Shown piece by piece: positions 8,577-15,944 of a DNA stretch of 64,000 nt. Numbering within the stretch: the stretch's first letter is position 1; every line of letters starts with the position of its first letter. This DNA comes from Novosphingobium cyanobacteriorum. Lineage in GTDB: Bacteria > Pseudomonadota > Alphaproteobacteria > Sphingomonadales > Sphingomonadaceae. The stretch spans positions 124,001 to 188,000 of the forward strand of contig NZ_JAROCY010000002.1 of assembly GCF_029436685.1 (NCBI RefSeq), read 5' to 3'. Made by a program: the position numbers and the translations under genes. Under the pieces are notes generated by a model that ran no database searches, was not told where the DNA came from, and saw only the letters and a list, made by a program, of their open reading frames with translations.

Positions 8577-9542
8577 TCACTCCCAGGGGCGGATCTCGCC
8601 CGGGGCTATGCGGGCCATCATTTCCAGCCGGCGGGCCTGCCGCGTTTCCAGCGCTAGCGTCATCAGCGGCTGTGGCGTTTCCACGAACTGGCGCGGGCTC
8701 ATCCCGAACAGTTCGGAGAACTCGCGGATCAGGTGGCTCTGGTCGTAATACCGCAGCGCCAGCGCCTCGGCCTCGTCCTTGTCGGCCACGCCGCGCAGGT
8801 GGCTGGCCATGTCGAGCGCGCGGGCGCGGCGCAGCACCTGCTTGGGCGGCATGCCGAAGTCGCGCCGGATGATCCGCTCCAGCCGCCGCTGCTCGATCGC
8901 GGCGCGTTCGGCAAACTGCTTGATGCTGATCGTCGGGTCGGCAAAAGCCGCGGCTTCGAACCGGGTGGTCGCCGGATCAGGCTCCGGCGCATCCAGAACG
9001 GCAATCCGTGTGCGCAGCCGGTCCTCCATCGCCAGGCACCAGGCTTCGGGCTCGGCATCGGGCGCGAACAGGCTGAACCATTCGTCCGGGTTGCCGCCGG
9101 CGTCCGCCATCGGCACGATCCAGTCCACGATCTCGGGCACTTTCGGCCCTTTCAGCACGTGGCACGCGCCGGGGCGCAGCATCGCTCCCACGCTGATGAA
9201 GCTGCCGGTCACGCTGATCGGCATGCGCCGAGATTGCGGGCCGAAGAACAGCGCGGACTTGCCCATTTCCATGCGCCCGTCCGCGGTATCGGCCGTCCAT
9301 TGCCCGCGCAGCTGGATGCGGATGCAGGCGGCATCGTTGAACAGCCCGCAGTTCAGGCGGTATTCCGCCGGCATGTCCACCTTCGTTACATAAAGCCGGG
9401 CGATCCACGGGGCGAGGTCGTCGGCAGGCGCGCGGTTATAGCTGATCGGCTGGCCGTCGCGGGTCACCCCCCCGCCCGATGCGATCGACCTGTCCACCGC
9501 CGGTCGCTGCTTGCGCGTCACGTCATGCCCCCGTTGCCACAC
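8577..9542 (-). CDS. AraC family transcriptional regulator
   Basis: A cytoplasmic DNA-binding regulator of up to 321 residues. The C-terminal ~100 residues form the paired helix-turn-helix AraC domain (ISIKQFAERAAIEQRRLERI, then FGMPPKQVLRRARAL, then YYDQSHLIREFSELFGMSP). The N-terminal part is a cupin-like sensing domain of unknown ligand. The GTG at 9542 follows AAGGGGAG at some distance. A GTG at 9521 with ACGGGGG before it is an equally good start, so the first residues are uncertain. The neighbouring RTX gene and divergent hisN-like gene are possible targets, with no direct evidence. Confidence 0.85.
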   Translation of the reverse strand: MWQRGHDVTRKQRPAVDRSIASGGGVTRDGQPISYNRAPADDLAPWIARLYVTKVDMPAEYRLNCGLFNDAACIRIQLRGQWTADTADGRMEMGKSALFFGPQSRRMPISVTGSFISVGAMLRPGACHVLKGPKVPEIVDWIVPMADAGGNPDEWFSLFAPDAEPEAWCLAMEDRLRTRIAVLDAPEPDPATTRFEAAAFADPTISIKQFAERAAIEQRRLERIIRRDFGMPPKQVLRRARALDMASHLRGVADKDEAEALALRYYDQSHLIREFSELFGMSPRQFVETPQPLMTLALETRQARRLEMMARIAPGEIRPWE

Positions 9543-9697
9543 CTTGCCATGCCGCTCCCCTTAGCGGCCACCTTGCGGCGCGGCTGTGCCATATGTCACG
9601 CCCCATACAGCTTTGTGACGAACACGGCCAATACCCTGTATGCGGTAGACCCAACCCTTCTTGACCCGGGGTGGCGCATCGGGCCAAGGCTGCGGGC

Positions 9698-10489
9698 ATG
9701 ACCAGCACCGCACAGCTCGATGCCGATATCGCCCTTGCCCTGCGCCTTGCCGATGCGGCGGGCGAGGCGATCCGCCCCCATTTCCGCACCGTGACCGCCG
9801 AGCGCAAGGGCGATTCGACGCCCGTCACCCTGGCCGATACCGCGGCCGAAGAAGCCATGCGGGCCATCCTGCGGGCAGAGGTTCCGGCCGACACCATCAT
9901 CGGCGAGGAGTTCGGCTCCACCGCAGGCACTTCCCGCCGCAGCTGGGTGCTCGATCCCATCGACGGCACTGCCGGTTTCCTTGCCGGGCGGCCGCTGTTC
10001 GGCACGCTGATCGCGCTGGTGGTGGAAGGCTTTCCGGTGCTGGGCGTGATCGACCAGCCGATCCTGGGCGAACGCTGGATCGGCGCGATCGGGCGGCCAA
10101 CCACGCTGAACGGCCAGCCGGTGCGCACCCGCCCTTGCCGCGAACTGGCCAATGCCACCATCGCCACCACCGGTCCGCACTATTTCGACGATCACGAAGG
10201 CGCCCACTTCATGGCCCTGGCCGCCAAGACCGACCACAAGCGCATGGTCATGGGTGGAGACTGCTACAACTACGCCATGCTGGCCACGGGGCAGCTCGAC
10301 ATCGTGTGCGAGGCGAACCTGAAGCTGCATGACTGGGCCGCGCTGGTCCCGGTGGTGGAAGGCGCGGGCGGCACCATGGCGGACTGGAACGGTGAGCCGC
10401 TCCACGCCGGGTCCGATGGCCACGTGCTGGCGCTGGGTGATCCGGCGCGGCTGGATGACGTGGTGGAAGCGCTGGCCTGCGGGCACTGA
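9698..10489 (+). CDS. hisN: Inositol-monophosphatase-family phosphatase, probably histidinol-phosphatase (HisN type)
   Basis: A 263-residue Mg-dependent phosphatase. Metal-binding motifs are all present: GEEFG (69-73), DPIDGT (86-91) and the C-terminal HDWAALVPVVEGAGG (from 211). The overall pattern resembles the HisN-type histidinol-phosphate phosphatase of alphaproteobacteria and actinobacteria, which completes the step before HisD in histidine synthesis. Inositol-1-phosphatase or PAP phosphatase activity cannot be excluded. The ATG at 9698 fits the conserved N-terminus; its ribosome-binding site is weak. It stands alone, away from other his genes apart from hisC at 29955. Confidence 0.78.
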   Translation: MTSTAQLDADIALALRLADAAGEAIRPHFRTVTAERKGDSTPVTLADTAAEEAMRAILRAEVPADTIIGEEFGSTAGTSRRSWVLDPIDGTAGFLAGRPLFGTLIALVVEGFPVLGVIDQPILGERWIGAIGRPTTLNGQPVRTRPCRELANATIATTGPHYFDDHEGAHFMALAAKTDHKRMVMGGDCYNYAMLATGQLDIVCEANLKLHDWAALVPVVEGAGGTMADWNGEPLHAGSDGHVLALGDPARLDDVVEALACGH

Positions 10490-10511
10490 TCTTGCATCGC
10501 CCCGGCCCGCG

Positions 10512-10536
10512 TTCTACCATCTAACAAATGGTAGAA
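10512..10536. promoter_or_regulatory. Operator-like perfect dyad before the NAD(P)-binding protein gene
   Basis: TTCTACCAT (10512-10520) and ATGGTAGAA (10528-10536) form a perfect nine-base inverted repeat with a seven-base spacer, 13 bases upstream of the ATG at 10550. The right arm overlaps a good -10-like TAGAAT (10532-10537), so a bound repressor could block transcription. The regulator is unknown; spacing and symmetry suit a dimeric HTH protein such as HxlR, MarR or TetR types. Confidence 0.5.
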
Positions 10537-10549
10537 TGGAGAGGCGGGC

Positions 10550-11164
10550 ATGAAAGTGGCAGTTTTGGGCGCCAGCGGTCGCGCCGGGTCGGAAATCACA
10601 CGGGAAGTGGCGGCGCGCGGGCATGAGGTGATCGCCATCGCGCGCAAGCCGGAGGCGATCCCGGCCGCACCGGGGGTCAGCGCCGTGGCGGGCGACGCCA
10701 CCGATCCGCAGGCGCTGGCCGGGCTGATCCGGGGCGCAGACGCGGTGATCAGCGCGCTGCACTTTGACGTGAAGGCCGAGACGCTGCTGTCCGCGCTCAA
10801 GGCGGCGGGCGTGCCGCGCCTGCTGGTGACGGGCGGCGCGGCCAGCCTGGAAGTGGCGCCGGGCAAGAAGCTGTGGGACGTGATGGGCGCGACCCTGCCC
10901 GAGGAATGGAAGCCCGCGATCCTGGGCGGCATGGCGTTCCTGGACGACATTCGCAAGGAGCAGGAGATCGACTGGACGTTCTTCAGCCCCGCCGCCTTCA
11001 TCGAGGTGGGCCCGCGCACCGGCACGTTCCGGCTGGGCACCGACCAGCTGGTGACCGACGAGAAGGGCGAGAGCCGGATCAGCTTTGCCGACTATGCCAT
11101 CGCCATGGTCGATGAACTGGAACAGCACCGCCACCCACGGGCGCGGTTCACGGCTGCCTATTGA
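10550..11164 (+). CDS. NAD(P)-binding Rossmann-fold protein (NmrA/BLVRB-like)
   Basis: A 204-residue cytoplasmic protein. VLGASGRAGSEI at the N-terminus is the glycine-rich NAD(P)-binding loop (GxxGxxG), followed by the second-strand segment VIAIARKPE that reads the cofactor. The C-terminal half (WTFFSPAAFIEVGPRTGTF) is typical of NAD(P)H-binding reductase-like proteins near HxlR regulators. There is no catalytic YxxxK, so it belongs with atypical SDRs. GGAGAGGCGGGC precedes the ATG. The operator-like dyad just upstream suggests it is inducible, perhaps by an electrophile or redox stress. The substrate is unknown. Confidence 0.8.
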   Translation: MKVAVLGASGRAGSEITREVAARGHEVIAIARKPEAIPAAPGVSAVAGDATDPQALAGLIRGADAVISALHFDVKAETLLSALKAAGVPRLLVTGGAASLEVAPGKKLWDVMGATLPEEWKPAILGGMAFLDDIRKEQEIDWTFFSPAAFIEVGPRTGTFRLGTDQLVTDEKGESRISFADYAIAMVDELEQHRHPRARFTAAY

Positions 11165-11212
11165 CGAGGGCGCAAAGCCAGGCCGGGGCCACGGCCCCGG
11201 CGCCCTTACCGG

Positions 11213-11692
11213 TCAGCCCTCGGCCGCCTCGCTGTTCAGCTGCACGTAGTTCTGCAGGCCCATGCGCGCGATCATGTCGAACTGCTTTTCGATCACGTCG
11301 ACATGCTCCTCCTCGCTTTCGAGGATCTCGGCGAAGAGATCGCGGCTGACGTAGTCACGCACGGATTCGCAGTGGGCGATGGCGTCCTTGAGCAGGGGGA
11401 TCGCGTCCATCTCCAGCTCGAGATCGGCCTTGAGGATTTCCTCCACCGATTCGCCGATGCGCAGGCGGCCCAGCGCCTGGAAATTGGGCAGGCCATCCAG
11501 GAACAGGATGCGGTCGGCCAGCTTGTCGGCGTGTTTCATCTCGTCGATGGATTCGTGCCGTTCGTATTCGGCCAGCTTCTTCACGCCCCAGTTGGCCAGC
11601 AGGCGATAATGCAGCCAGTACTGGTTGATGGCGGTCAGTTCGTTGAACAGGGCCTTGTTCAGGAACTCGATGACCTTGGCGTCACCCTTCAT
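11213..11692 (-). CDS. bfr: Bacterioferritin
   Basis: A 159-residue iron-storage subunit that assembles as a 24-mer with haem between subunit pairs. Met52, the haem ligand, is present in [12 protein letters not shown], as are the ferroxidase residues Glu18, Glu51 and His54, with the second half of the site in DLELEMDA and [17 protein letters not shown] precedes the ATG at 11692; an upstream in-frame start is ignored because the family begins MKGD. bfd lies 87 bases upstream on the same strand, so the two probably form an iron storage and release operon. Confidence 0.95.
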   Translation of the reverse strand: MKGDAKVIEFLNKALFNELTAINQYWLHYRLLANWGVKKLAEYERHESIDEMKHADKLADRILFLDGLPNFQALGRLRIGESVEEILKADLELEMDAIPLLKDAIAHCESVRDYVSRDLFAEILESEEEHVDVIEKQFDMIARMGLQNYVQLNSEAAEG

Positions 11693-11779
11693 GGCGCGTC
11701 TCCTGCTGGGGTTCTGGCGCAAGGATGCGCTGAGGCCGCGTCGCTGGCAAGCGGCCCGGAAAGGAAATGTCGGGGAAGA

Positions 11780-11959
11780 TCAGGCGGGCTGGCAGGCGCG
11801 TTCGTCGGCCACGATCTCGTCGGCGTCTTCCAGGCACTGGCCGCACTGCGGCTTGAACCCCAGCCTGCCATAGAGTGCTTCGGCATCGCTGCGCGGGCAG
11901 CTGCGCGCCGCGCCACGCAGGTCCTTTTCACGAATGGCATTGCAGATGCAGACGTACAT
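11780..11959 (-). CDS. bfd: Bacterioferritin-associated ferredoxin
   Basis: A 59-residue [2Fe-2S] protein that donates electrons to bacterioferritin to release stored iron. The four cluster cysteines are visible: VCIC near the N-terminus (C4, C6) and QCGQC (C39, C42). The length is typical of Bfd. GGGAG lies before the ATG at 11959. It precedes bfr in the same direction, and a Fur-type dyad lies 34-54 bases upstream of its start, which would induce it in iron starvation as in other bacteria. Confidence 0.9.
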   Translation of the reverse strand: MYVCICNAIREKDLRGAARSCPRSDAEALYGRLGFKPQCGQCLEDADEIVADERACQPA

Positions 11960-11992
11960 CGGCGCAGGCTCCCGTCGAGTCCTTCGCATTTG

Positions 11993-12013
11993 TAATGCGA
12001 GGCATTCGCAATA
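11993..12013 (-). promoter_or_regulatory. Candidate Fur-type iron box upstream of bfd-bfr
   Basis: On the minus strand the site reads TATTGCGAATGCCTCGCATTA, given here by its arms: TGCGA and TCGCA flank a five-base centre with perfect symmetry (11996-12010). A second overlapping dyad, TCGCAT (11984-11989) with ATGCGA (11995-12000), lies beside it. The pattern resembles the TGCGAAT-type Fur boxes of alphaproteobacteria. Its location 34-54 bases before bfd supports iron control; binding is inferred. Confidence 0.5.
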
Positions 12014-12099
12014 GCAAGTCCCCTTCGTCCAGGGTTCTTGCGCGATTGCATGCTGGGGCAGGAGGATCGCCCCGCATTGCAATTGCCGCATCGCGCGGC

Positions 12100-12230
12100 T
12101 ACATGCCTTGATCAGCATCAAGAGTTGGGGAAGTCGCCCCGACGCCAACCTGCCTCTCCCGGCAAGGTGGCGCCTCCTGCACGGAGGGATGTGGCCGGTC
12201 CGGCAACGAAGCGGAGCCAAGCCCCATCTC
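12100..12230 (+). promoter_or_regulatory. Structured 5' leader of metA, possible riboswitch
   Basis: Four helices stack in order: TTGAT/ATCAA (12108-12112, 12117-12121), GGGG/CCCC (12127-12130, 12137-12140), an 11-base helix with two mismatches (12144-12154 with 12161-12171) and CCTCC/GGAGG (12173-12177, 12183-12187). A GGAGGGA...GGCC...CCGGCAAC string (12183-12208) is reminiscent of the SAM-I core but lacks its full consensus. SAM riboswitches commonly precede metA, so ligand control by SAM or a related metabolite is a reasonable guess. The fold is read by eye. Confidence 0.35.
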
Positions 12231-12271
12231 GTAAAGCGCCTGTCCCCGCCCATGCCGAGGGAATTGAAGAC

Positions 12272-13180
12272 GTGCCGATCCGCATTGCCGACAACCTGCC
12301 CGCCCGCCGCACGCTGGAAGCCGAAGGCGTGATCGTGATGGCCGAGACCGAGGCCGCGCGGCAGGACATCCGGCCCATGCGCATCGCGCTGCTGAACCTG
12401 ATGCCCGACAAGATCACCACCGAGACGCAGATCGCCCGCGTGCTGGGCGCAACGCCGCTGCAGGTGGAGCTGGAACTGCTGCGCATTTCCGACCACGTGA
12501 GCAAGAACACCTCGGCCGGGCACATCTCGGAGTTCTACCGCCCCTGGGCCGACGTGGCGCAGGAGAAGTATGACGGCCTGATCGTGACCGGCGCGCCGGT
12601 GGAGACGATGCCGTTCGAGGACGTGACATACTGGGACGAGCTGCGCCGCATCTTCGACTGGAGCCAGACCAACGTGCACCGCACGCTGAGCGTGTGCTGG
12701 GGCGCGATGGCGGCGCTGCACCATTTCCACGGTGTGGAAAAGCATGTGCTGGAAGAGAAGGCATCGGGCGTGTTCCCGCACTTCAACCGCCAGCCGGCCA
12801 GCGTGTGGATGCGCGGGCTGCCCGATGTCTTCGACGTGCCGGTGAGCCGATGGAGCGAGGTGCGGCGCGAGGACCTGCCCGAAGGGCGCGGCCTGACCGT
12901 GCTGGCGGAAAGCGACGCCACCGGCCTGTGCCTGATCGACGACCCGGCCCACGCCGCGCTGCACATGTTCAACCACCTGGAGTACGACACGCTGACCCTG
13001 GCGGGCGAATACGCGCGGGATGAAGGCAAGTACCTGCCGCGCAACTACTTCCCCGGCGACGACCCGCACGCGCACCCGGTCAATTCATGGCGCGGCCATG
13101 GGCACCTGCTCTATGGCAACTGGATCAACGAGACATACCAGACGACGCCGTATGAGCTGGGGGATATCGGGCGGGGGTGA
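12272..13180 (+). CDS. metA: Homoserine O-acyltransferase (MetA type), predicted acetyl-CoA specific
   Basis: A 302-residue enzyme that acylates homoserine in the first committed step of methionine synthesis. The catalytic Cys142 (SVCWGAMAAL), His235 and Glu237 (NHLEYD) are present. Position 111 is Glu (TGAPVETMPF), the residue that in characterised MetA enzymes selects acetyl-CoA over succinyl-CoA, so acetylation is predicted despite the traditional succinyltransferase name. The start is a GTG at 12272, chosen because the family N-terminus is MPIRIxxxLPA and GAGGGAA precedes it; an open frame continues upstream through the leader. A structured leader lies before it. Confidence 0.92.
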   Translation: MPIRIADNLPARRTLEAEGVIVMAETEAARQDIRPMRIALLNLMPDKITTETQIARVLGATPLQVELELLRISDHVSKNTSAGHISEFYRPWADVAQEKYDGLIVTGAPVETMPFEDVTYWDELRRIFDWSQTNVHRTLSVCWGAMAALHHFHGVEKHVLEEKASGVFPHFNRQPASVWMRGLPDVFDVPVSRWSEVRREDLPEGRGLTVLAESDATGLCLIDDPAHAALHMFNHLEYDTLTLAGEYARDEGKYLPRNYFPGDDPHAHPVNSWRGHGHLLYGNWINETYQTTPYELGDIGRG

Positions 13181-13469
13181 GGACGACCCAACGTGGAGTG
13201 ACATGGGCCGTTTGGTCGGCGCTAACCCACAGCAGGAAGTGCCGGCACGCTTCTGCTTCTGTTTCGAAACGCTTGAAACCATTCTCATGGCCTCGTTCCG
13301 AATAGAAGGTTACCCAGTAGTCCGGGTTGCCGATCCGGCCAGCGCGCCTTCTGCGAAGGACGTATACTTCTGTTGCGTCAAGCGGGGCGTCAGCGACGGG
13401 CGAAATGCTGTATGCATCGGGGCGTACGCCGACCTCGACCAATTCTGCGTTAAGTGAAGACAGATTCAT
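13125..13469 (-). CDS. Small protein coupled to brnTA, unknown function
   Basis: A 114-residue protein. Its ATG (13469-13467) overlaps the brnA stop (TGATG), so it is translationally coupled as the third gene of the toxin-antitoxin operon. Its 3' end overlaps metA by 56 bases tail to tail. The centre, YSERGHENGFKRFETEAE followed by ACRHFLLW, resembles small proteins I have seen near toxin systems, but I cannot name the family with confidence. No signal peptide or membrane segment is seen. It could be an immunity-like or regulatory partner, or an unrelated passenger. Confidence 0.6.
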   Translation of the reverse strand: MNLSSLNAELVEVGVRPDAYSISPVADAPLDATEVYVLRRRRAGRIGNPDYWVTFYSERGHENGFKRFETEAEACRHFLLWVSADQTAHVTPRWVVLTPARYPPAHTASSGMSR

Positions 13470-13720
13470 CAGGCTTTGCCGATTGCGGCTTCCAGAGTTT
13501 GGCGGATGAAGCGTTGGTAGGACATGCCTTGCGCGGCTGCCTTGGCCTTCACGGCATCGAGCAGAGCTTCTGGGAAGCGCATGTTCACTTGGCGGGACTT
13601 CGGCGCGAATTCGAAGCTGTGCGCCTTGAATGCGGAAAGGTCGAACTGCGAAAGATCGGCCTCCTCAACGAAACGCTCGGCGTCCTCGTCAGTGGTCAGA
13701 TGGGGGAGCGGCTTGTTCAT
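13469..13720 (-). CDS. brnA: BrnA-type antitoxin
   Basis: An 83-residue antitoxin. The N-terminal half (DLSQFDLSAFKAHSF) would wrap the toxin, and the C-terminal VNMRFPEALLDAVKAKA then GMSYQRFIRQTL is a ribbon-helix-helix DNA-binding region for dimeric autorepression. Its start lies 32 bases inside brnT, and its stop overlaps the next ATG. Together with BrnT it forms a type II toxin-antitoxin pair in which the antitoxin, alone or in complex, represses the operon. Confidence 0.85.
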   Translation of the reverse strand: MNKPLPHLTTDEDAERFVEEADLSQFDLSAFKAHSFEFAPKSRQVNMRFPEALLDAVKAKAAAQGMSYQRFIRQTLEAAIGKA

Positions 13721-14003
13721 AGTGCTCGATTTCCTTGCGATGCATGTAACGGGCGCTGATCGGCCGTATGTGGGTTGCGCCGTCGACTTGGCGCAGAGTG
13801 AACGCCAGGAAGACCGGGCGTGGCCCGCCGCCTGATCCGACGGCGAGAAAGCGGGTTTCCGCATCGGAGTGCGCCGTGTCTGGCATGATCCGGTGCGGAT
13901 GGCGGAACACCGCCTCGATCTCCGCAAGGGTAACGCCATGCTTCTGGCACTTCGTGCGGTTGCCTTCGTCCCAGTCAAATCCGGCAATCTGGCTTCGCTG
14001 CAT
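13689..14003 (-). CDS. brnT: BrnT-type ribonuclease toxin
   Basis: A 104-residue RelE-like toxin of the BrnT family, which inhibits translation by cleaving RNA. The family signatures are FDWDEGNRTKCQKHGV at the N-terminus, EIEAVF with downstream ETRFLAVG, and the C-terminal RPISARYMHRKEIEHYE, carrying the conserved RxxSARxMxxxE core. The ATG at 14003 gives the usual N-terminus. It follows a TATATA element by only a few bases with no ribosome-binding site, so the mRNA may be leaderless. It overlaps brnA by 32 bases. Confidence 0.87.
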   Translation of the reverse strand: MQRSQIAGFDWDEGNRTKCQKHGVTLAEIEAVFRHPHRIMPDTAHSDAETRFLAVGSGGGPRPVFLAFTLRQVDGATHIRPISARYMHRKEIEHYEQAAPPSDH

Positions 14004-14006
14004 TGA

Positions 14007-14030
14007 GTTGTATATAAGGTTGTATATACG
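14007..14030 (-). promoter_or_regulatory. brnTA promoter/operator repeats
   Basis: GTTGTATATA occurs twice at a 12-base interval (14007-14016 and 14019-14028), each copy containing the palindromic GTATAC-like core. Read on the minus strand the proximal TATATA is a good -10 element placed seven bases before the brnT ATG. Repeated sites overlapping the promoter fit autorepression by the ribbon-helix-helix BrnA. The repeats are seen directly; binding is inferred. Confidence 0.5.
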
Positions 14031-14255
14031 TTTGAGCAAGGGCATGAGCCATCGACCACCCACTCCATGTGCGATCCCCCTCCCGTTTGTGCCTGCGGCA
14101 AAAACAGGGAGGATCTTGGGAAGTCCCCGTCTCCGCTTGCCTTTCGCGCCCGCTTCCCCTAACGGCGCCGCTTCCGTTTGCGCGGATTCGCTGACTCGCC
14201 TGGCTAACTAGGGCTGCCATGGCGGGTTTTCCGCGCACAAGTCGAGGAGACGAAA

Positions 14256-14459
14256 ATGCCCAAGATGAAGACCAAGAGCGGCGTCAAGAAGCGCTTCAAG
14301 CTCACCGCCACGGGCAAGGTCAAGCACGGCGTGGCCGGCAAGCGCCACCGCCTGATCAGCCACAACGCCAAGTACATCCGCCAGAACCGCGGCATGGACG
14401 TGATCTCCGACGCCGATGCGAAGGTGATCAAGAAGTGGGCGCCCTACGGGCTGAACTGA
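14256..14459 (+). CDS. rpmI: 50S ribosomal protein L35
   Basis: A 67-residue, strongly basic ribosomal protein that binds 23S rRNA in the large subunit. The start [20 protein letters not shown] and the end [10 protein letters not shown] match the family closely and the length is normal. GAGGAGA lies before the ATG at 14256. It is followed after 13 bases by rplT, the standard order. The intergenic stretch before it (14004-14255) holds the promoter region; no terminator-type attenuator was recognised there. Confidence 0.97.
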   Translation: MPKMKTKSGVKKRFKLTATGKVKHGVAGKRHRLISHNAKYIRQNRGMDVISDADAKVIKKWAPYGLN

Positions 14460-14472
14460 GGAGCGCTGACTT

Positions 14473-14832
14473 ATGAGCCGTATCAAGCGTGGTGTTACCA
14501 CCCGTGCCAAGCACAAGCGGATTCTGGATCAGGCGAAGGGCTATCGCGGCCGTCGCAAGAATACCATCCGCGTCGCCCGCCAGGCCGTCGAAAAGGCCGG
14601 CCAGTATGCCTATCGCGACCGCAAGGTTAAGAAGCGCACCTTCCGCGCCCTGTGGATCCAGCGCATCAACGCCGCCGTGCGCGCCGAAGGCCTCAGCTAT
14701 TCGCAGTTCATCCACGGCGTGAAGCTCGCCGGGATCGAACTGGACCGCAAGGCCATGGCCGACCTCGCCATGAACGAAGGTGGCGTGTTCACCGCCGTCA
14801 TCGCGCAGGCGAAAGCCGCGCTGCCGGCGTAA
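14473..14832 (+). CDS. rplT: 50S ribosomal protein L20
   Basis: A 119-residue basic protein needed early in 50S assembly, and in some bacteria an autorepressor of its own operon. The sequence [18 protein letters not shown], then [17 protein letters not shown], then [22 protein letters not shown] text is characteristic (here [18 protein letters not shown]). It directly follows rpmI and is followed by a strong intrinsic terminator, so rpmI-rplT is a closed two-gene unit separate from pheST, unlike E. coli where they are contiguous. Confidence 0.97.
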   Translation: MSRIKRGVTTRAKHKRILDQAKGYRGRRKNTIRVARQAVEKAGQYAYRDRKVKKRTFRALWIQRINAAVRAEGLSYSQFIHGVKLAGIELDRKAMADLAMNEGGVFTAVIAQAKAALPA

Positions 14833-14857
14833 GCCAAGGCAAGCGAACCCAACAAAA

Positions 14858-14888
14858 GGGCGTCCGTCGCAAGACGGGCGCCTTTTTT
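14858..14888 (+). terminator. Intrinsic terminator after rplT
   Basis: A ten-pair stem (14859-14868 with 14873-14882, one G-U) with a GCAA tetraloop is followed by TTTTTT (14883-14888). It ends the rpmI-rplT transcript 26 bases after the stop codon. An A-rich tract before it may make it work in the other direction too. Confidence 0.85.
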
Positions 14889-14936
14889 GTTGCCTTGCGA
14901 AAGGCAAAGTCTCCCCGAAATCCAATACTTGCAAGA

Positions 14937-14951
14937 AACGCAATCTGCGTT
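14937..14951. promoter_or_regulatory. Dyad in the promoter of the AraC regulator gene
   Basis: AACGCA (14937-14942) and TGCGTT (14946-14951) form a perfect inverted repeat with a three-base centre. A -10-like TATAAA follows at 14968-14973, and the gene starts at 14985. The position suits an operator, possibly for autoregulation. No binding protein can be named. Confidence 0.35.
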
Positions 14952-14984
14952 ATGCAACGGCCAAGGGTATAAAACGGGGCGCAC

Positions 14985-15893
14985 ATGTTGGCCGGGGATT
15001 GCACAGTCCGGGTCCGATTCCATTTGCCGCCTGCGGCATTGCAGCCCTATTTCACCACCTTCTACGTGCTGGAAATGGACGTGCCGGGGGGCGGGACCGT
15101 GACCGACTGGCTCCACCCGGAATGGGCCAACCTGCGCCTGTTCCAGGGCGGGCTGCCGGATTCGGACCTGGGCGGGCGCGATCATGTTTCGGGCGTGCCG
15201 GCGACGTTTACCGGGCCGAGCAGCCGCGCGGTGCGCTTCACCATCGGGTCCACGCGGATGTGGGGCATCGGCCTGCTGCCGCTGGGCTGGGCGCGCTTTG
15301 CCGGGCTGCCGGCCAGCGAGATGGCCGACCGCCTGCTCAACCCGCTGCCCGCGCCGGCGCTGGCGCCGTTCATCCCGCTGATCCAAAGCGTGTTCCGCGA
15401 TGGCGAGGCGGACGAGGCGGCGGAGCTGGCGCGGATCGTGGCCTATTTCACCGCGCGCGACGTGGGCGAGGTGCCCGACCGCGCCCGCATCCAGGCGGTG
15501 CATGCGGCGCTGCTGGAGCCGGATGTGGGCAGCGTGGCCGAAATGGCCGAGCTGGCGCGCCTGCCCGCGCACACGGTGGAGCGCATCTGCAGCCGCCACT
15601 TCGGCTTTACGCCGCGCCTGCTGCTGCGGCGGCAGCGCTTCATGCGCAGCCTTTCGCAATACATGCTCGACCCCTCGCTGAAATGGATCGGCGCGATCGA
15701 CGGGCACTATCATGACCAGGCGCAGTTCGTGCGCGATTTCCACCGCTTCATGGGCATGAGCCCGCGCGCCTATGCTGCGCAGCCGCACCCGGTGCTGGCG
15801 GCGGTGATGCAGGCGCGGCAGGCGGCGGCGGGCGCGGCGGTGCAGGCGCTGCATAATCCCCTGAAAGCCGGCCGATCAAGCGCCGCTGTCTGA
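14985..15893 (+). CDS. AraC family transcriptional regulator
   Basis: A 302-residue regulator. The N-terminal ~170 residues are a sensing domain with no recognisable ligand. The C-terminal AraC DNA-binding domain runs through VAEMAELARLPAHTVERICS, FGFTPRLLLRRQRFMRSLSQ and YHDQAQFVRDFHRFMGMSP. The Ala-rich tail (ARQAAAGAAVQAL) is low complexity. It lies between the rpmI-rplT terminator and pheS, which begins 51 bases later, and has its own promoter-like sequence. It is not part of the translation operon by function and its targets are unknown. Confidence 0.85.
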   Translation: MLAGDCTVRVRFHLPPAALQPYFTTFYVLEMDVPGGGTVTDWLHPEWANLRLFQGGLPDSDLGGRDHVSGVPATFTGPSSRAVRFTIGSTRMWGIGLLPLGWARFAGLPASEMADRLLNPLPAPALAPFIPLIQSVFRDGEADEAAELARIVAYFTARDVGEVPDRARIQAVHAALLEPDVGSVAEMAELARLPAHTVERICSRHFGFTPRLLLRRQRFMRSLSQYMLDPSLKWIGAIDGHYHDQAQFVRDFHRFMGMSPRAYAAQPHPVLAAVMQARQAAAGAAVQALHNPLKAGRSSAAV

Positions 15894-15944
15894 ACGCGTC
15901 GCGCCGCTTGGATTCCGCGCCGATTCCCGCTAGCGGCACCGGCG

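Noticed and set aside
12100..12271. Classical SAM-I or SAM-II riboswitch before metA
   Set aside because: Only fragments of the SAM-I core string are present and the SAM-II pseudoknot pattern is not recognisable, so it is reported only as a structured leader.
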